Assembly: GCA_016712225.1 (NCBI GenBank)
Contig: JADJRL010000003.1
Location: 310,001-374,000, forward strand
Direction: 5' to 3'
DNA: 64,000 bases
DNA from: Candidatus Defluviibacterium haderslevense
Lineage (GTDB): Bacteria; Bacteroidota; Bacteroidia; Chitinophagales; Saprospiraceae
Shown: positions 9,601 to 19,067 of the stretch, one piece after another
How positions within the stretch are numbered: position 1 is the first letter of the stretch
Layout: the number at the start of each line of letters is the position of its first letter
Program-made: the position numbers and the translations under genes
The notes under the pieces: model-generated
What the model saw: the letters and a program-made list of their open reading frames with translations, nothing else
The model's database searches: none
What the model was told of the DNA's origin: nothing

Positions 9601-9999
9601 ATCTACGGCTATTAATCAATACTACCTCACAATTGGTGTAAAAGCTGCACGAAATAAAGAAAAATTGTATGAACTTAAATAAATACATATCAATAATTTA
9701 TACATATAATAATAATTAATGTATAATCATTTGTTTTTTAATCTATGTTTAATCATTCCATGCTTATTTTGAATATTACCTACTCTGGCTATTGATTCAT
9801 CTTTCATTAAGCTTAAGCACTGACTTTTTAAATGTACATTTCCAATATTAGGGACTTTAAATCCAATCAATTAAAAGGAATTATTCAGAAAAATTCTATT
9901 TCAATAAAGATCTATTACCTTAGATGTATCAACATTAACGAATTCATTTAATGCTACGCGCAACAAGATTCATATTTATATCAAAATCAATTCATCCAT
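9601..9999. other. Divergent intergenic region, no gene seen
   Basis: 399 bases between the start of the sigma-factor operon (minus) and the methyltransferase (plus). It is very AT-rich, with an alternating TA stretch around 9690-9725. The only promoter-like match is a weak TACCTTAG at about 9916-9923 on the plus strand, 77 nt before the methyltransferase. No small coding sequence or RNA was recognised. Confidence 0.5.
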
Positions 10000-10833
10000 A
10001 TGATTGAATACTTAGATTATCAATTCCAGGACACCCCAGAATTTATCAATACCTTCGATGAACTCCCGCTTTGGAGTGCTTCATTTGGCCTCTTATTATT
10101 TAAACACCTGGAACTCAAACCGAATCTATCCGTACTGGATATCGGCTCAGGGGCAGGTTTTCCATTGATGGAACTAGCTGCAAGATTAGGCAATTCCTGC
10201 ATGTGTTATGGCCTCGATCCATGGATTCATGCCAATCAACGAGCACAACAAAAAATAATAAACTATCAACTGACCAATGTTAAGTTGATTGCAGCTTCAG
10301 CAGAGAAAATTCCTCTGGCTGATAGCAGTATTGATTTAATCGTTTCAAATCTGGGCATTAATAATTTTGAACAACCTGATCTTGTTTTTACTGAATGCTA
10401 TCGTGTATTAAAATCCAATGGAAGGATCGTTTTGACCACAAATATCTCCGGTCACTGGAAGGAATTCTATGACTTATTCGAGCAGGTCCTTATAGAAAAA
10501 AATCTTCATTCCATTATTCCTGAATTACACCAACATATAGAGCATAGAGGAAATCTTGATTCCATATGTTCTCTATTTACCAACAATGGATTCTCAGTAA
10601 CCAGACATTTCGAAGAATCTTTTGAGATGCATTTTTTAAATGGTAGCGCTTTTTTAAATCATTACTTTATAAAGCTTGGATGGCTGGATTCCTGGAGACA
10701 ATTAATTCCCGAAACTGAAAGAATAACTTTTTTTTCTGCATTAGAGCTTTTGTTAAATGAGTATTCCAAATTGAATCATGGATTGAAATTAACCGTTCCC
10801 ATGTTGTATATTGAAGGGATAAAAAGGGAGTAA
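10000..10833 (+). CDS. Class I SAM-dependent methyltransferase (Methyltransf_11-like)
   Basis: 277 residues with the Rossmann-fold methyltransferase signatures: motif I VLDIGSGAGFPLMELAARLG (about residues 45-64), the acidic end of strand 2 (YGLDPW), LIAASAEKIPLADSSIDLIVSNLGINNF (motifs II-III), and the post-motif YRVLKSNGRIVLTTN. It transfers a methyl group from AdoMet to an unidentified small molecule or lipid. The C-terminal 100 residues carry no recognisable substrate domain. It is monocistronic, on its own strand between two divergent or convergent neighbours, so context gives no hint of the pathway. Confidence 0.82.
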   Translation: MIEYLDYQFQDTPEFINTFDELPLWSASFGLLLFKHLELKPNLSVLDIGSGAGFPLMELAARLGNSCMCYGLDPWIHANQRAQQKIINYQLTNVKLIAASAEKIPLADSSIDLIVSNLGINNFEQPDLVFTECYRVLKSNGRIVLTTNISGHWKEFYDLFEQVLIEKNLHSIIPELHQHIEHRGNLDSICSLFTNNGFSVTRHFEESFEMHFLNGSAFLNHYFIKLGWLDSWRQLIPETERITFFSALELLLNEYSKLNHGLKLTVPMLYIEGIKRE

Positions 10834-11025
10834 TGAATGTGTGATTGGCACCATAAGTTCTTTAAAAGGTGATTCAAATTGGACCAAATTCATATCACAT
10901 TCCTTGTATTGGGAACGTTTTAGCTTATAGAGTTGGTTATCCTTATATGATTTTAATCGTTTAAATATGTAAAAAACATAATCCGATTTAAAAGTTAAAA
11001 AACATTACCCTATTCGAAGAATGTT

Positions 11026-11033
11026 TACATTTG
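11026..11033 (+). promoter_or_regulatory. Candidate -7 element (TACATTTG) of the M1 peptidase gene
   Basis: Matches TAnnTTTG and lies 26 nt before ATG 11059. No convincing -33 TTTG is seen upstream. Confidence 0.4.
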
Positions 11034-11058
11034 TTGCCTTATCAATGAATAATAAATT

Positions 11059-13023
11059 ATGATATCTTTAAAACCGCTTGTTTCCTTTATTTTGATTTTA
11101 ATCGGATTGAGCAATATATATGCCCAAAATCCTAATGCTCTTGAAAGTATTATTCATGCGGAACAAGCCAATTACACCAGGAATCACAATACTGTGGATC
11201 AATCCTTGATGTCTACCGCCAATAATAAATCTGACATTAAATATACTCGGATGCATTGGGAGGTAGATCCTGCGGTCTCATACATTAAAGGTGAAGTCAT
11301 GACGATATTCCAACCCATTGAAAATGTTCAGAATCTGGATTTTGATTTTTCTGAAGCATTGACTATGGATAGTGTTAAATATCATGATAATTCGTTAAAA
11401 TATACCATTACAGGAGATCAAATACAAGTTCATTTTCCTTCAACATTATTACATGGATCAACTGATAGTTTGACTTTTTATTATCATGGAAAACCAACGA
11501 GCACGGGCTTTGGATCTTTCATCGTTGACGAACACGCCGGAACGCCTGTATTATGGACCCTTTCAGAGCCTTACGGTGCTAGAGAATGGTGGCCTTGCAA
11601 ACAATCTTTAAATGATAAAATAGATTCCATAGATGTGTACATTACCAATCCCGTAGCATATAAAGCGGCTAGTAATGGATTACTCATCAATGAATCCATT
11701 GCAAATGGCAAGATAACAGCCCACTGGAAACATAGATATCCCATAGCAGCTTATTTGATATGTATGGCGGTAACCAACTATGAAGTTTTTACGGAGTTTG
11801 CTCCCTTTGGAAATCAAACTACTACTATATTGAATTATGTATATCCTGAAAACCTTGAAGATGCTAAAGCAGGTGTTGCTCAAAATGTTACTCACATGCA
11901 ATTGTATGACCAATTATTCGGGATGTATCCTTTTCAAAATGAAAAATATGGTCATGCTCAATTTGGTTGGGGTGGAGGAATGGAACACCAGACCATGACT
12001 TTCGTTACCAGTTATGGTTATGAACTTTTAGCACATGAATTGGCCCATCACTGGTTTGGTGATAAAGTCACTTGTGGCTCATGGCAGGATATCTGGCTAA
12101 ATGAAGGATTTGCTACCTATTTGAGTGGATTGTGCTATCAATATTTACTTCCTGAATATTGGTTGCCATTCAAACAACAACGCATTGCTACTATAACAAG
12201 TCAACCGGGAGGATCGGTATTTGTAACAGATACTTCCAGCGTTAATCGTATTTTTTCAGGGCGCCTTACCTATGCTAAGGGAGCTATGATATTACATCAA
12301 CTGAGATGGATCTGTGGTGACAGTATATTTTTTAAAGGAATTAGAAATTATATCAATGATCTGGCTATTGCATATAGTTATGCAAAAACTTCAGACTTAA
12401 AAAGACATCTTGAAACTGTTTCCGGAAAAAATTTAACCGGGTATTTTGCAGATTGGTTCACCGGCCAGGGTTACCCATCATATCAGGTCAGTTGGTCACA
12501 AGATATTACTCAAACCATACATGTTAAATTGAATCAAACCCAATCACATGGTTCCGTAGATTTCTTTGAAATGCCTGTGCCACTTAAAATAAACGGGCCT
12601 ACTGGACAGTCCATTACAATAGTTTTGGACAACACATTTAATGGCCAAAATTTTTCACAACAGATTAATTTTCCAATTGCATCCGTTGAGTTTGATCCCG
12701 AATTATGGTTAATAACTAAGGATAATACCATTTCGTTTGTTGTAGGAGTTGATCCTCTAAATTCGGATGGATATTCATTAAATATAGAACCCAATCCTAT
12801 CCAAAACGGAATACTTCAAACCATCATCGAATCTCCAACAGAACAAATCATTCAATCAACCATTGAATCCATTGATGGTAAAATCATGATGAACAAATTA
12901 GTATCCATAGAATCAGGCAAAACATCCAAGCAATTCGATGTAACAGGATTTCCTTGCGGCACGTATTCCTTACAATTAAAAACCAAACAAGGATCCTTGA
13001 CTAAGAAATTTGTGATTCATTAG
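11059..13023 (+). CDS. Secreted M1 family aminopeptidase with T9SS sorting domain
   Basis: 654 residues. Signal peptide MISLKPLVSFILILIGLSNI is cleaved near YAQN. An M1 N-terminal beta domain covers residues about 65-250, and the exopeptidase motif is GGGMEHQ (a GAMEN variant) at about 308-315. The gluzincin site HELAH is at 326-330 with the third zinc ligand Glu349 in LNEGFAT. A catalytic and C-terminal helical portion runs to about 540, and from about 575 a T9SS type A domain starts at EPNPIQNG. The family removes N-terminal residues from peptides using zinc. Export via T9SS suggests extracellular peptide degradation for nutrition. The protein lacks the large ERAP1-like C-terminal domain of classic PepN, as expected of the shorter bacterial M1 subgroup. 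Confidence 0.92.
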   Translation: MISLKPLVSFILILIGLSNIYAQNPNALESIIHAEQANYTRNHNTVDQSLMSTANNKSDIKYTRMHWEVDPAVSYIKGEVMTIFQPIENVQNLDFDFSEALTMDSVKYHDNSLKYTITGDQIQVHFPSTLLHGSTDSLTFYYHGKPTSTGFGSFIVDEHAGTPVLWTLSEPYGAREWWPCKQSLNDKIDSIDVYITNPVAYKAASNGLLINESIANGKITAHWKHRYPIAAYLICMAVTNYEVFTEFAPFGNQTTTILNYVYPENLEDAKAGVAQNVTHMQLYDQLFGMYPFQNEKYGHAQFGWGGGMEHQTMTFVTSYGYELLAHELAHHWFGDKVTCGSWQDIWLNEGFATYLSGLCYQYLLPEYWLPFKQQRIATITSQPGGSVFVTDTSSVNRIFSGRLTYAKGAMILHQLRWICGDSIFFKGIRNYINDLAIAYSYAKTSDLKRHLETVSGKNLTGYFADWFTGQGYPSYQVSWSQDITQTIHVKLNQTQSHGSVDFFEMPVPLKINGPTGQSITIVLDNTFNGQNFSQQINFPIASVEFDPELWLITKDNTISFVVGVDPLNSDGYSLNIEPNPIQNGILQTIIESPTEQIIQSTIESIDGKIMMNKLVSIESGKTSKQFDVTGFPCGTYSLQLKTKQGSLTKKFVIH

Positions 13024-13154
13024 AGGAAGAGGAAGTATTTTATGTTTAATAAAAGAATAACCTATTATAATTTATAATCAGTACTTGAAAGATTATATTA
13101 AAAATTAAGTACTTAATACCAAGATCAAATTAAGAGGCTATACATTGCAACTTT

Positions 13155-15092
13155 TTAATCATTCATCAATATTAATTTTTTTGTAAATGACTTTTTATTC
13201 TGAGTTATTCTTATAAAGTAAGTAGCGTTAGGTATTCCAAGTCCAAACAAATCAATTGAAATTTTGCCATCATCCATCGAATAAATGTTATCAAAATATT
13301 TTTTTCCATTCAGTGAGATGATTTCGATCTTCGTCCTTTCTGCATATGGCAATCCAACAATAACAAATTGACCATTGTTGGGTACAGGATATATGCTTAC
13401 ATTATCGATATTTATATCACGAACCGCAACACCATAATCAATAATGACATCTGTACAAATCTCTGGGGAAGTAAAGCATACGGATTCTATGGTAAGACAT
13501 ATTTTTTTGTCTGTTGTCGTTGAATCCCATGATACATATATTTTCGTACTATCAATTGGATCCATAAAAATAAACCGACTACCAGAAACATTCCATTTGA
13601 TTTTTTTAATATTAGTTGATGAACCATTGGTTATTTTGAAGGTATAACTTCCTAATTTACCATTTTCTACTGTTAAATCACCAACAATAATAAATTTTGG
13701 AAAATAAGTAGCATCATTAAACGTATCACAAAATGTTTGAGAACAATCAACACTGAGTTGATCTAATTGGACCCGATAATCGTATTGCAAACAGTAGATA
13801 TCGCTTTGATTAACCCTGAGTATACTATCATGACTGATCATAGTATGAGCAGAATCTGATTGCCGATACCATTTAAATTCTTTCTTTGTAATATCAGCAT
13901 CACATACGCCCGATATCATTAATTGTGGTATGATACTTACATAATTAGAATCGCATGATTCGATCCATTGACAATCAACCTTAGGGCTAATGGTATTCAA
14001 AATATAAAAACTATCACAAGTCAAAGAATCCCCATCTGGAAAAATTACTTTTAATTCCTTATTGCATCCTGGATAAAGAACATGATTTGTAGGGTCTTGA
14101 TAAATCATTTGATCACAATTAAAATAATTTATTGTCACCGGAGGATTTTGTGGTTCTATTGTTAAATTCAATATTGCAGACGTAGCACAACAATTCTGAT
14201 CATTCAGCATTATGGTATAACTGCCTTCCTTAGTTATTTTTTGATTAAACCAAACATAGGGTAATTCTGAAGGACATAAATGCTTATTTTCCATTATAGA
14301 ATCCAGTCTATTAATAACTTGAATGGTTGCACATTGAGGACCTTGCTGACTGCATAAGGAATGACTCTTAAGATTACCAATATAACTTACTACACATAAA
14401 GTAAATTCTCCTGTATCTTGAAAATCCAAATCGATTTCGTTTGTTGAAGAACCTACGAGTTGACCATCTAGGGTCCATTCATAATTGGGTTCACAACCCG
14501 CTTCTTCACCAGCCACTTTAAATTTATTATTACAATTGCCAGCGCAGGTAGTAATAAAGCGGTCGTCGTCATTATTTATTTTACCCAAGGGTTTAATTTC
14601 TGGTTGTGATCCTCCAGAAGTTTGAATTGAAAAATCGCAAACATCACCACTACAGCCATCCACAAACAAATAATAATTTTTACAAGCTGTAAGATTAGCT
14701 TGAATGGTGAATTGGCCAGGTCCTGTACAATTAGGATTACATGCTACTGATTCTGCGCAATCACAATCGCCCCAAATCCCCATTTGGACACCAGTGCCAT
14801 TGACAGAACAGTTAGAATATGTTATGGTTATTGTAACCGCCCCACCATCAGTTACAAATCCCCACCAAGCCGTATTATGGGATCCACCTCCTGAAGGACA
14901 AAGCGGAGAACACCCAGTAGGATTGCTATAATTTGGGTTTGAACAAGTATATCCATTCAATTCATCTAATGAACACAAAATGTTGGAATCATCACAATTG
15001 TCCACAGACTCTGGAACACATTGAGATAAGCCAAAATTATTGAAACCAATAAAACTGAAAATAAATAATAGCGTTGATAGAAGATTTTTCAT
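13155..15092 (-). CDS. Secreted Cys-rich T9SS protein (paralogue of the genes at 48050 and 50438)
   Basis: 645 residues with a signal peptide (1-23, cut before QCVPES). Residues about 24-160 form a Cys-rich module with the phrases DNCDDSNILCSLDELNGY, NPTGCSPLCPSGGGSHNTAW, GIWGDCDCAESVACNPN and YYLFVDGCSGDVCDFSI. A second module at about 165-260 (ITTCAGNCNNKFKVAGEEAG, then YEWTLDGQLVGSSTNE) is Ig/PKD-like. After repeat-like beta regions the protein ends in a T9SS type A domain starting at YPVPNNGQF. The first 260 residues are nearly the same in the tandem pair near 48-52 kb, while the rest diverges. The N-terminal module has some resemblance to pre-peptidase-like beta sandwiches, but I cannot name it. 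No enzyme motif. Confidence 0.72.
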   Translation of the reverse strand: MKNLLSTLLFIFSFIGFNNFGLSQCVPESVDNCDDSNILCSLDELNGYTCSNPNYSNPTGCSPLCPSGGGSHNTAWWGFVTDGGAVTITITYSNCSVNGTGVQMGIWGDCDCAESVACNPNCTGPGQFTIQANLTACKNYYLFVDGCSGDVCDFSIQTSGGSQPEIKPLGKINNDDDRFITTCAGNCNNKFKVAGEEAGCEPNYEWTLDGQLVGSSTNEIDLDFQDTGEFTLCVVSYIGNLKSHSLCSQQGPQCATIQVINRLDSIMENKHLCPSELPYVWFNQKITKEGSYTIMLNDQNCCATSAILNLTIEPQNPPVTINYFNCDQMIYQDPTNHVLYPGCNKELKVIFPDGDSLTCDSFYILNTISPKVDCQWIESCDSNYVSIIPQLMISGVCDADITKKEFKWYRQSDSAHTMISHDSILRVNQSDIYCLQYDYRVQLDQLSVDCSQTFCDTFNDATYFPKFIIVGDLTVENGKLGSYTFKITNGSSTNIKKIKWNVSGSRFIFMDPIDSTKIYVSWDSTTTDKKICLTIESVCFTSPEICTDVIIDYGVAVRDINIDNVSIYPVPNNGQFVIVGLPYAERTKIEIISLNGKKYFDNIYSMDDGKISIDLFGLGIPNATYFIRITQNKKSFTKKLILMND

Positions 15093-15192
15093 AGGGTAAA
15101 TTTAATTTTTTTATGAGTAATACAAAAGCATAATTAAGTAACAATTCGAGTCATTTCCAATTATTATAGAGAAAATAGCCCCAATTGTTATT

Positions 15193-15221
15193 CAAATATA
15201 AACAAATATAACAAATTCAAA
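15193..15221 (-). promoter_or_regulatory. Candidate promoter of the Cys-rich T9SS gene (two overlapping -7 matches)
   Basis: On the minus strand TATATTTG occurs twice (15193-15200 and 15203-15210), both fitting TAnnTTTG, with TTTG at 15218-15221 in a position near -33 for the first (17-nt spacing). It lies about 100 nt before the start at 15092. Confidence 0.4.
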
Positions 15222-15430
15222 AAATATTTAACCATTAATAAATTGGATCCATTTATTAATAATCATTCCATTTAAGCAGAATCATTTAGAAGACAGGATC
15301 CACTTTGTTCATTTTTAGCTATTGCTTTAACCATCTATTAGAAATGTTATCACGTTTAAAGGATAAATTAAAGTTATTACTTAAATTTGTATTTCTTCAT
15401 TCAAATTCACATTCCTTAACTTCCCTAAAT

Positions 15431-18400
15431 ATGGTATTTAAACCACATTCTATTACCATCAAGAATTGGAAATTGAGCTTATTCTTAATACTCATTATAC
15501 ATTGCCAACACTCGCTTTGTGCTCAAACCATTACAGCCCCAGTGCTTTCATACCATAATTCTGATGTCCTTTTAAAATCCATATTTAAAAACTACGAAAT
15601 TATTTCTTTGGATATCGACCAAATAAAATCCGCTCTCAATCAGAGAACCGTTCATCAAAAACTCGACATTCAACTGGGATCAAAACACTGGAATCTGGAT
15701 TTATTTGAATACGATTTAATCAAAGCTGATTATCAATTAAGAATTGGAACAGATGAAGGAATTATTACAAAACCAAAACCAGGAAATATTAAAACGTACC
15801 GAATATCCAATCAGAATGCTGCCGGAGAAATGGGAAGTTTAACTGTTGCAAATCATTTTTTCTATGGATTTGTGAATGATGGCCATGAACGTTATTTTTT
15901 TGAACCCTTATCTGGAATAGACTCGAGCTGCACCTTGGATTATTTGATTGTGTATAAAGAATCTGATGTTAAAGTAAATGGAAATATTAAATGTGGCAGC
16001 AATGAATTAAAAGACAAAACACCGATCTTAAAAGAAAATGATATTCAAAATCGTGGTACCTGCATCGCATTTGAGGTAGCTCTAGCGAATGATTTTACCG
16101 TATTTACTTTTCGTGGTGATGTACCCAAAACTGAAGCCTGGTGCACTGGTGTATTGGCTAATGTTCAAACCAATTACGATAATGAATTCACAGTCGGTAT
16201 AGAATTAAATGTTTCTACAATTTTTATTGCCACTTCATCTGCAAGTGATCCATGGAATGGCATTAATGATATTCAGGTTCATTTAAATCAACATGCTACT
16301 TGGGCAAATGCAGGTGGTTATGGTGGGGCGTCCTATGGTCTTGCAACTGCCTGGACCAGAAAATATCAAAGCGGAACTATAGGCTATGCCTATATAGGTA
16401 CAGTCTGTGGTAATCTCAGATATAATGTATGTAGCGATCTCAATGCAGCTTCTACCAGCAGAAATCTCCAGGCCCACGAGATGGGTCACAATTTTAGTGC
16501 GAATCACGATGCTGGCGGTTCTCCGTATATTATGGCACCTACGATAAGTGGTTCGAATATCTGGTCTGCAATATCTATAACAGCGATTAGTGCACATGCT
16601 CAATCCAGAGGATGTGCAGGAGGTTGTAGCACGGGCTCCAATCCATCCATTGCAAATTTCAAAGCCACACCAACAACACTGTGTGTTCCAGCTATGAGTC
16701 AAGTACAATTTATGGATCTTTCTTCAGGTAATCCCATTAGTTGGCTTTGGTCTTTTCCAGGTGGAACACCAAGCAATTCTACTTTGCAACATCCATTAAT
16801 TACCTACAGCAACCATGGAAAATTCGAAGTAACACTACAAGTTACTAATTCCGGTGGTATCAATGCCATTACTTTTTTGGAATATATTGATGTTGAAGAA
16901 AAACCAAAACCATCCTGGCAACACACCATTTTAAATCGGGAATTAACTATATTTCCAAATACTTCACAGTACGCGGATACCTATTTGTGGAAATTCGGAG
17001 ATGGTGGGACTTCAACAGATGCCGAACCGAAACATACCTATGCTAATGATGGTGCATATGATCTTAGCTTAGAAGTTACCAATCGCTGTGGCACCGTTAA
17101 AAAAACGATACGCATTTTTATAGTTACAAAAAATTCAGCAAATTTTATTGGTGATGTTTTACGCGGTTGTGCAACACACAAAGTTAAATATACGAACCAA
17201 TCATCAACGAATTCCACAAGCTATATATGGGAATTCCCGGGAGGAAATCCTTCTAGTTCTACTTTAAAAGATCCTCCTGTCATTAGCTATCCGAATAAAG
17301 GAAATTTTGATGTACAATTAATCGCAAGTAATTCAAAATATAAAGATACGCTTTTAAGAAAAAAATATATTATAGCAGACACCATTCCCATAGCCTTATT
17401 CTCATTTACTCCTCCAATAGGTCCTTTAGTTGATTTTGCAAGTTTATCTATAAATGAAATAGCTTATTTTTGGAATTTCGGTGATGGTCAAACAAGTACT
17501 GAAAAAAATCCAAGCCACCAATATAAATCTGCTGGTATTTATACTGTGATTCTCCAGACTTCTAACACATGCGGCATAAGCCGAGATACACAACAAATTG
17601 AAATCAAAAAAATATTAAGTGCTGATTTCAAAGTTTCCAAATCTTTAGGCTGTGTACCATTCGAAGTTAACTTTGAAAATTTGTCCACCAATGCTCTTTC
17701 TCTGGAATGGAAATTCCCGGGAGGTAGTCCAAACACAAGTACAGATATTAATCCTAAAGTCTACTATTCTACATCCGGGGAATACGATGTAGAACTTATA
17801 ATAATAAATGGATCTGATCGAGATTCCATCATTAAAACTCATTATATAGAAGTACGATCACAACCCATCCCGGATTTCAATTACAATGTCAGCGGACTTC
17901 AGGTATTTTTTACTAACACTTCTTTATTAGCAAACACTTACGAATGGGATTTTGGAGATCAATCTGCTGTCAGCTTTGAGACCTCTCCAATACATGAATA
18001 TCAATCTGAAGGTATATTTCAAGTCAAACTAAAAATAACTAATGATTGTGGTACTCAGGAATTAACAAAAGAAGTCATTGTATTCTATATTCCCAAAGTA
18101 GATTTTAGGGTAAGTTCTACTACGGTATGTCAAAGTGATGAAGTTCAATTCTATGACGCATCATCTAAAGATGTAAATTCATTTGAATGGCAGATTGAAG
18201 GTGCTACACCAGATATTTCCACTTTAATAAATCCAATAGTGGTATTTAATAAAACCGGCAACTTTAGTGTAAAGCTTGCCGTAAAGAATTCAAATGGATC
18301 TAGTTTCGTAATTAAGCAAAATTACATTAATGTTGTTTCACCGATATATTGCCCGGAGCGCCCTAATAAAAAGAAGAAATTGCTGAATACAGATCGATGA
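15431..18400 (+). CDS. Reprolysin-like (M12B-type) metalloprotease with seven PKD domains, no T9SS tail
   Basis: 989 residues from ATG 15431, chosen because it precedes a typical signal peptide (KLSLFLILIIHCQHSLCAQ); an in-frame TTG at 15305 would add 42 unlikely residues. A propeptide-like region covers about 30-200. The catalytic domain (about 205-400) contains the zinc site HEMGHNFSANHD (His349, His353, His359; Glu350 catalytic) and a Met-turn at YIMAP. Residues about 410-965 are seven PKD domains that alternate between an FPGG type and an FGDG type. Metzincins of this group cleave extracellular proteins, and PKD arrays act as spacers or ligand binders. The end is PNKKKKLLNTDR, basic and without a sorting domain, which is odd for a secreted protein here. 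Confidence 0.88.
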   Translation: MVFKPHSITIKNWKLSLFLILIIHCQHSLCAQTITAPVLSYHNSDVLLKSIFKNYEIISLDIDQIKSALNQRTVHQKLDIQLGSKHWNLDLFEYDLIKADYQLRIGTDEGIITKPKPGNIKTYRISNQNAAGEMGSLTVANHFFYGFVNDGHERYFFEPLSGIDSSCTLDYLIVYKESDVKVNGNIKCGSNELKDKTPILKENDIQNRGTCIAFEVALANDFTVFTFRGDVPKTEAWCTGVLANVQTNYDNEFTVGIELNVSTIFIATSSASDPWNGINDIQVHLNQHATWANAGGYGGASYGLATAWTRKYQSGTIGYAYIGTVCGNLRYNVCSDLNAASTSRNLQAHEMGHNFSANHDAGGSPYIMAPTISGSNIWSAISITAISAHAQSRGCAGGCSTGSNPSIANFKATPTTLCVPAMSQVQFMDLSSGNPISWLWSFPGGTPSNSTLQHPLITYSNHGKFEVTLQVTNSGGINAITFLEYIDVEEKPKPSWQHTILNRELTIFPNTSQYADTYLWKFGDGGTSTDAEPKHTYANDGAYDLSLEVTNRCGTVKKTIRIFIVTKNSANFIGDVLRGCATHKVKYTNQSSTNSTSYIWEFPGGNPSSSTLKDPPVISYPNKGNFDVQLIASNSKYKDTLLRKKYIIADTIPIALFSFTPPIGPLVDFASLSINEIAYFWNFGDGQTSTEKNPSHQYKSAGIYTVILQTSNTCGISRDTQQIEIKKILSADFKVSKSLGCVPFEVNFENLSTNALSLEWKFPGGSPNTSTDINPKVYYSTSGEYDVELIIINGSDRDSIIKTHYIEVRSQPIPDFNYNVSGLQVFFTNTSLLANTYEWDFGDQSAVSFETSPIHEYQSEGIFQVKLKITNDCGTQELTKEVIVFYIPKVDFRVSSTTVCQSDEVQFYDASSKDVNSFEWQIEGATPDISTLINPIVVFNKTGNFSVKLAVKNSNGSSFVIKQNYINVVSPIYCPERPNKKKKLLNTDR

Positions 18401-18410
18401 GTAGTTTTAA

Positions 18411-18466
18411 TATGCGACGATCGTTAATGTGCGAACGTCGAAGTCTCTGACTTCGATGTAACGATA
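18411..18466. repeat. REP-like palindrome, copy 1 (possibly two fused degenerate copies)
   Basis: Core CGAAGTC-TCT-GACTTCG at 18439-18455 extends to an 11-pair stem at 18435-18459, with one G-T pair. Just before it, GCGACGATCG (18414-18423) matches the flank of the variant element at 52603-52628. It sits directly after the stop of the metalloprotease gene. Confidence 0.7.
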
Positions 18467-18552
18467 GTTTAACAGATGAAAACTTCGACAATCGAGGTAT
18501 TAAGATTTTATAAAATGACCAAGTATTGAATTAACTAAATAATTATCATCTT

Positions 18553-18939
18553 ATGAAAAACTCCATTGTTTTTCTTTGCTTAATGATTACATTATTTTTT
18601 TCTTGTGACCCTGTATTCTATATCGATTATTATATTCTAAATAGTACAGATGGAAATATTAAAATAATTTATGAATTTAATCTGGGCAGAAATGAATTTG
18701 ATACAGCTATTATTGAAAGTAAAAAGAAGCTTTTTTTGGTTAATCATTCAGCTATTGGTTCAACTTCAAGAAATTATCTTGCAAGTTTAGACTCTATTTA
18801 TTTATTCAAGAATCTCCAGATATTTAATTCGAATGGCAGTAAATATATTAAAGATCCTTTTAGTATTAAAAGTTGGCATAGGATGAGTAAAGGGGACGAA
18901 GGTACGGTTGAACTTGATGTCAGAACTGAGGATTTTTAA
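18553..18939 (+). CDS. Small putative lipoprotein of unknown function
   Basis: 128 residues. A signal sequence with lipobox TLFFSC (Cys at 18) predicts an envelope lipoprotein. The mature part is short, beta-rich and charged (YYILNSTDGNIKIIYEFNLG, then EGTVELDVRTEDF) and matches no family I know. Its promoter was not recognised. It is enclosed by REP-like palindromes on both sides (18411-18466 and 18953-19031), and metH converges from the other strand, so it is probably transcribed alone. The phrase IKIIYEFN, followed by a segment on serine-rich values, resembles small secreted proteins common in Bacteroidota gene gaps, but this is only a loose likeness. Confidence 0.62.
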   Translation: MKNSIVFLCLMITLFFSCDPVFYIDYYILNSTDGNIKIIYEFNLGRNEFDTAIIESKKKLFLVNHSAIGSTSRNYLASLDSIYLFKNLQIFNSNGSKYIKDPFSIKSWHRMSKGDEGTVELDVRTEDF

Positions 18940-18952
18940 TCAAGTATCTTAT

Positions 18953-18987
18953 TCGATCGTCGAAGTCTCTGACTTCGATGCAACGAT
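18953..18987. repeat. REP-like palindrome, copy 2
   Basis: Core CGAAGTC-TCT-GACTTCG at 18961-18977, flanked by TCGATCGT on the left and ATGCAACGAT on the right. The stem extends to 18958-18980. Located between the convergent lipoprotein and metH genes. Confidence 0.78.
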
Positions 18988-18997
18988 TCCTCAATTC

Positions 18998-19031
18998 ACG
19001 ATCTTCAAAGTCTCTGACTTCGATGCAACGA
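18998..19031. repeat. REP-like palindrome, copy 3 (one arm mutated)
   Basis: CAAAGTC-TCT-GACTTCG with the same right flank ATGCAACGA as copy 2. It follows copy 2 in direct orientation after 10 bases, and one stem pair is lost (G to A). Confidence 0.75.
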
Positions 19032-19067
19032 AAACATAACAGTTTAATACTGCAACTATCGAACGAA

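Noticed and set aside
18439..19031. CRISPR array made of the repeated GAAGTCTCTGACTTC units
   Set aside because: Only three copies with irregular spacing and a coding gene in between; the units are palindromes with conserved flanks, not repeats with unique spacers.
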